The position numbers and the translations under genes were made by a program. 5,739 bases of DNA from assembly GCA_023453655.1 (NCBI GenBank), contig JAEXTE010000265.1:1-5739 (forward strand). Reading direction: 5' to 3'. This document shows positions 5,276-5,739 of this stretch, in pieces. This stretch comes from Pseudomonadota bacterium. GTDB lineage: Bacteria; Pseudomonadota; Gammaproteobacteria; Xanthomonadales; Xanthomonadaceae. The first letter of the stretch is position 1, and each line of letters begins with the position of its first letter. Under the pieces are notes generated by a model that was not told where the DNA came from, searched no databases, and saw only the letters and a list, made by a program, of their open reading frames with translations.

Positions 5276-5739
5276 ACCGCACATTCCCCTTCCACGCCAT
5301 CGTCCTGCTGCTCGCGGGCGTCGCCGCCGGCCCCGCGCTTGCGCAGCACGCCCCCGATGCGCAGCACGCCACACCCGCCCCGCGCGACTGCCCGCCAGCG
5401 CACGCGGCCATGGGCCACTGCACGCCCGTGGATGATGCGCCGGCAGCCGATGCGCCTGCACAAGGCCACGCCGGCCACGCGCATCCGCGGGGCCATGCCG
5501 GCGAAGACGCCCACTCCGCACGGCCTCGACCGGCGGCATTGGAGACCTGCACGCCGGCGCATGCGGCGATGGGGCACTGCACGCCGGCGTCGCCGGCCCC
5601 GACGCCGGGTCACGAGCCGGGCCACGCGGGCCACGACACCGCGGACGCGAGCGGCTGCACGCCGGAACACGCCGCGATGGGCCACTGCCGCATGCCGGCC
5701 GGGAAGACGCCGCACGACGCCCACGCCGGAGCCCATCCC
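5272..5739 (+). CDS. copB: Copper resistance protein CopB, N-terminal part (cut by window edge)
   Basis: The ATG overlaps the copA stop codon (ATGA), and GAGGA (5261-5265) lies 6 nt upstream. 156 codons are present and the frame is still open at the right edge. Residues 1-24 are a Sec signal peptide (MNRTFPFHAIVLLLAGVAAG then PALA, cleavage before Gln25). The rest of the visible part is a low-complexity His/Met/Cys/Ala/Pro region with three copies of an 11-residue Cys-bounded unit. CopB/PcoB proteins are outer-membrane beta-barrels with a periplasmic metal-binding N-terminus, acting beside CopA in sequestration or efflux. The barrel domain should lie beyond 5739 and is not seen. The call rests on position after copA, translational coupling, the signal peptide and the metal-binding N-terminus. 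Another secreted His-rich copper protein is possible but less likely. Confidence 0.82.
   Translation, partial: MNRTFPFHAIVLLLAGVAAGPALAQHAPDAQHATPAPRDCPPAHAAMGHCTPVDDAPAADAPAQGHAGHAHPRGHAGEDAHSARPRPAALETCTPAHAAMGHCTPASPAPTPGHEPGHAGHDTADASGCTPEHAAMGHCRMPAGKTPHDAHAGAHP
5389..5688 (+). repeat. Three copies of a Cys-x3-His-x2-Met-x-His-Cys coding repeat in copB
   Basis: CPPAHAAMGHC (5389-5421), CTPAHAAMGHC (5548-5580) and CTPEHAAMGHC (5656-5688) are near-identical 11-residue units in the mature N-terminal region. They are separated by 42 and 25 residues of His/Ala/Pro-rich linker. The DNA copies differ at several synonymous positions, so conservation is at the protein level rather than from a very recent duplication. 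Each unit offers two Cys, two His and one Met for copper binding. Confidence 0.85.

Noticed and set aside
1148..5539. A minus-strand open frame of 1463 codons spanning accC, copL, copA and copB
   Set aside because: It lies antisense to genes with complete catalytic motifs. Its translation is Arg/Ala/Gly/His/Val low complexity with no domain, and it arises because G/C third positions rarely create stops in that frame.
5389..5688. CRISPR-like or mobile repeat array
   Set aside because: The repeats are in-frame protein units with synonymous differences, irregular spacing and an intact reading frame, so they are part of copB.

Overview
The window is very GC-rich, with third codon positions almost all G or C. 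It carries a conserved gammaproteobacterial housekeeping block followed by a copper-resistance block. The protein sequences (AroQ, AccB and AccC closely resembling Xanthomonas-type proteins, and a CopL-CopA-CopB order) suggest a member of the Xanthomonadaceae such as Lysobacter, Luteimonas or a relative. This placement rests on recognition by eye, not on a search.

Layout. (1) Positions 1-88, minus strand: the first 29 codons of a protein with a glutathione S-transferase-like N-terminus, running off the left edge. (2) 89-275: a divergent intergenic region with a weak promoter-like stretch and a short dyad. (3) 276-2911, plus strand: aroQ (type II 3-dehydroquinase), accB (biotin carboxyl carrier protein), an unrecognised 94-residue protein, and accC (biotin carboxylase). 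The gaps are short (37, 7 and 3 nt), as in an operon. AccB and AccC together carry out the biotin-dependent half of acetyl-CoA carboxylase, the first committed step of fatty-acid synthesis. AroQ acts in the shikimate pathway. (4) 2912-2998: a strong GC hairpin just after accC, then a -10-like TATCCT. This appears to separate the housekeeping unit from the copper unit. (5) 2999-5739, plus strand: copL (small exported Cys/His protein), copA (Tat-exported periplasmic multicopper oxidase) and the 5' part of copB (outer-membrane copper-resistance protein), cut by the right edge. copA and copB overlap by 4 nt.

The most interesting element is the 102-nt copL-copA junction. CopL ends in an Arg-Pro-Pro motif. 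A 6-bp GC hairpin starts 4 nt after its stop codon. A perfect 9-bp hairpin ends 2 nt before the copA Shine-Dalgarno. The 3' arm of that second hairpin has an exact upstream copy (GCGTCCGC), so two pairings are mutually exclusive. This is the geometry expected of a leader-peptide translational switch, in which translation or export of the copper-binding CopL decides whether copA(B) is translated. It resembles the CutF-CutO arrangement described in Rhodobacter. The link to copper is inference. No two-component or MerR-type copper regulator is visible in the window.

A second notable feature is an 11-residue Cys-X3-His-X2-Met-X-His-Cys unit occurring three times in the exported N-terminal region of CopB.
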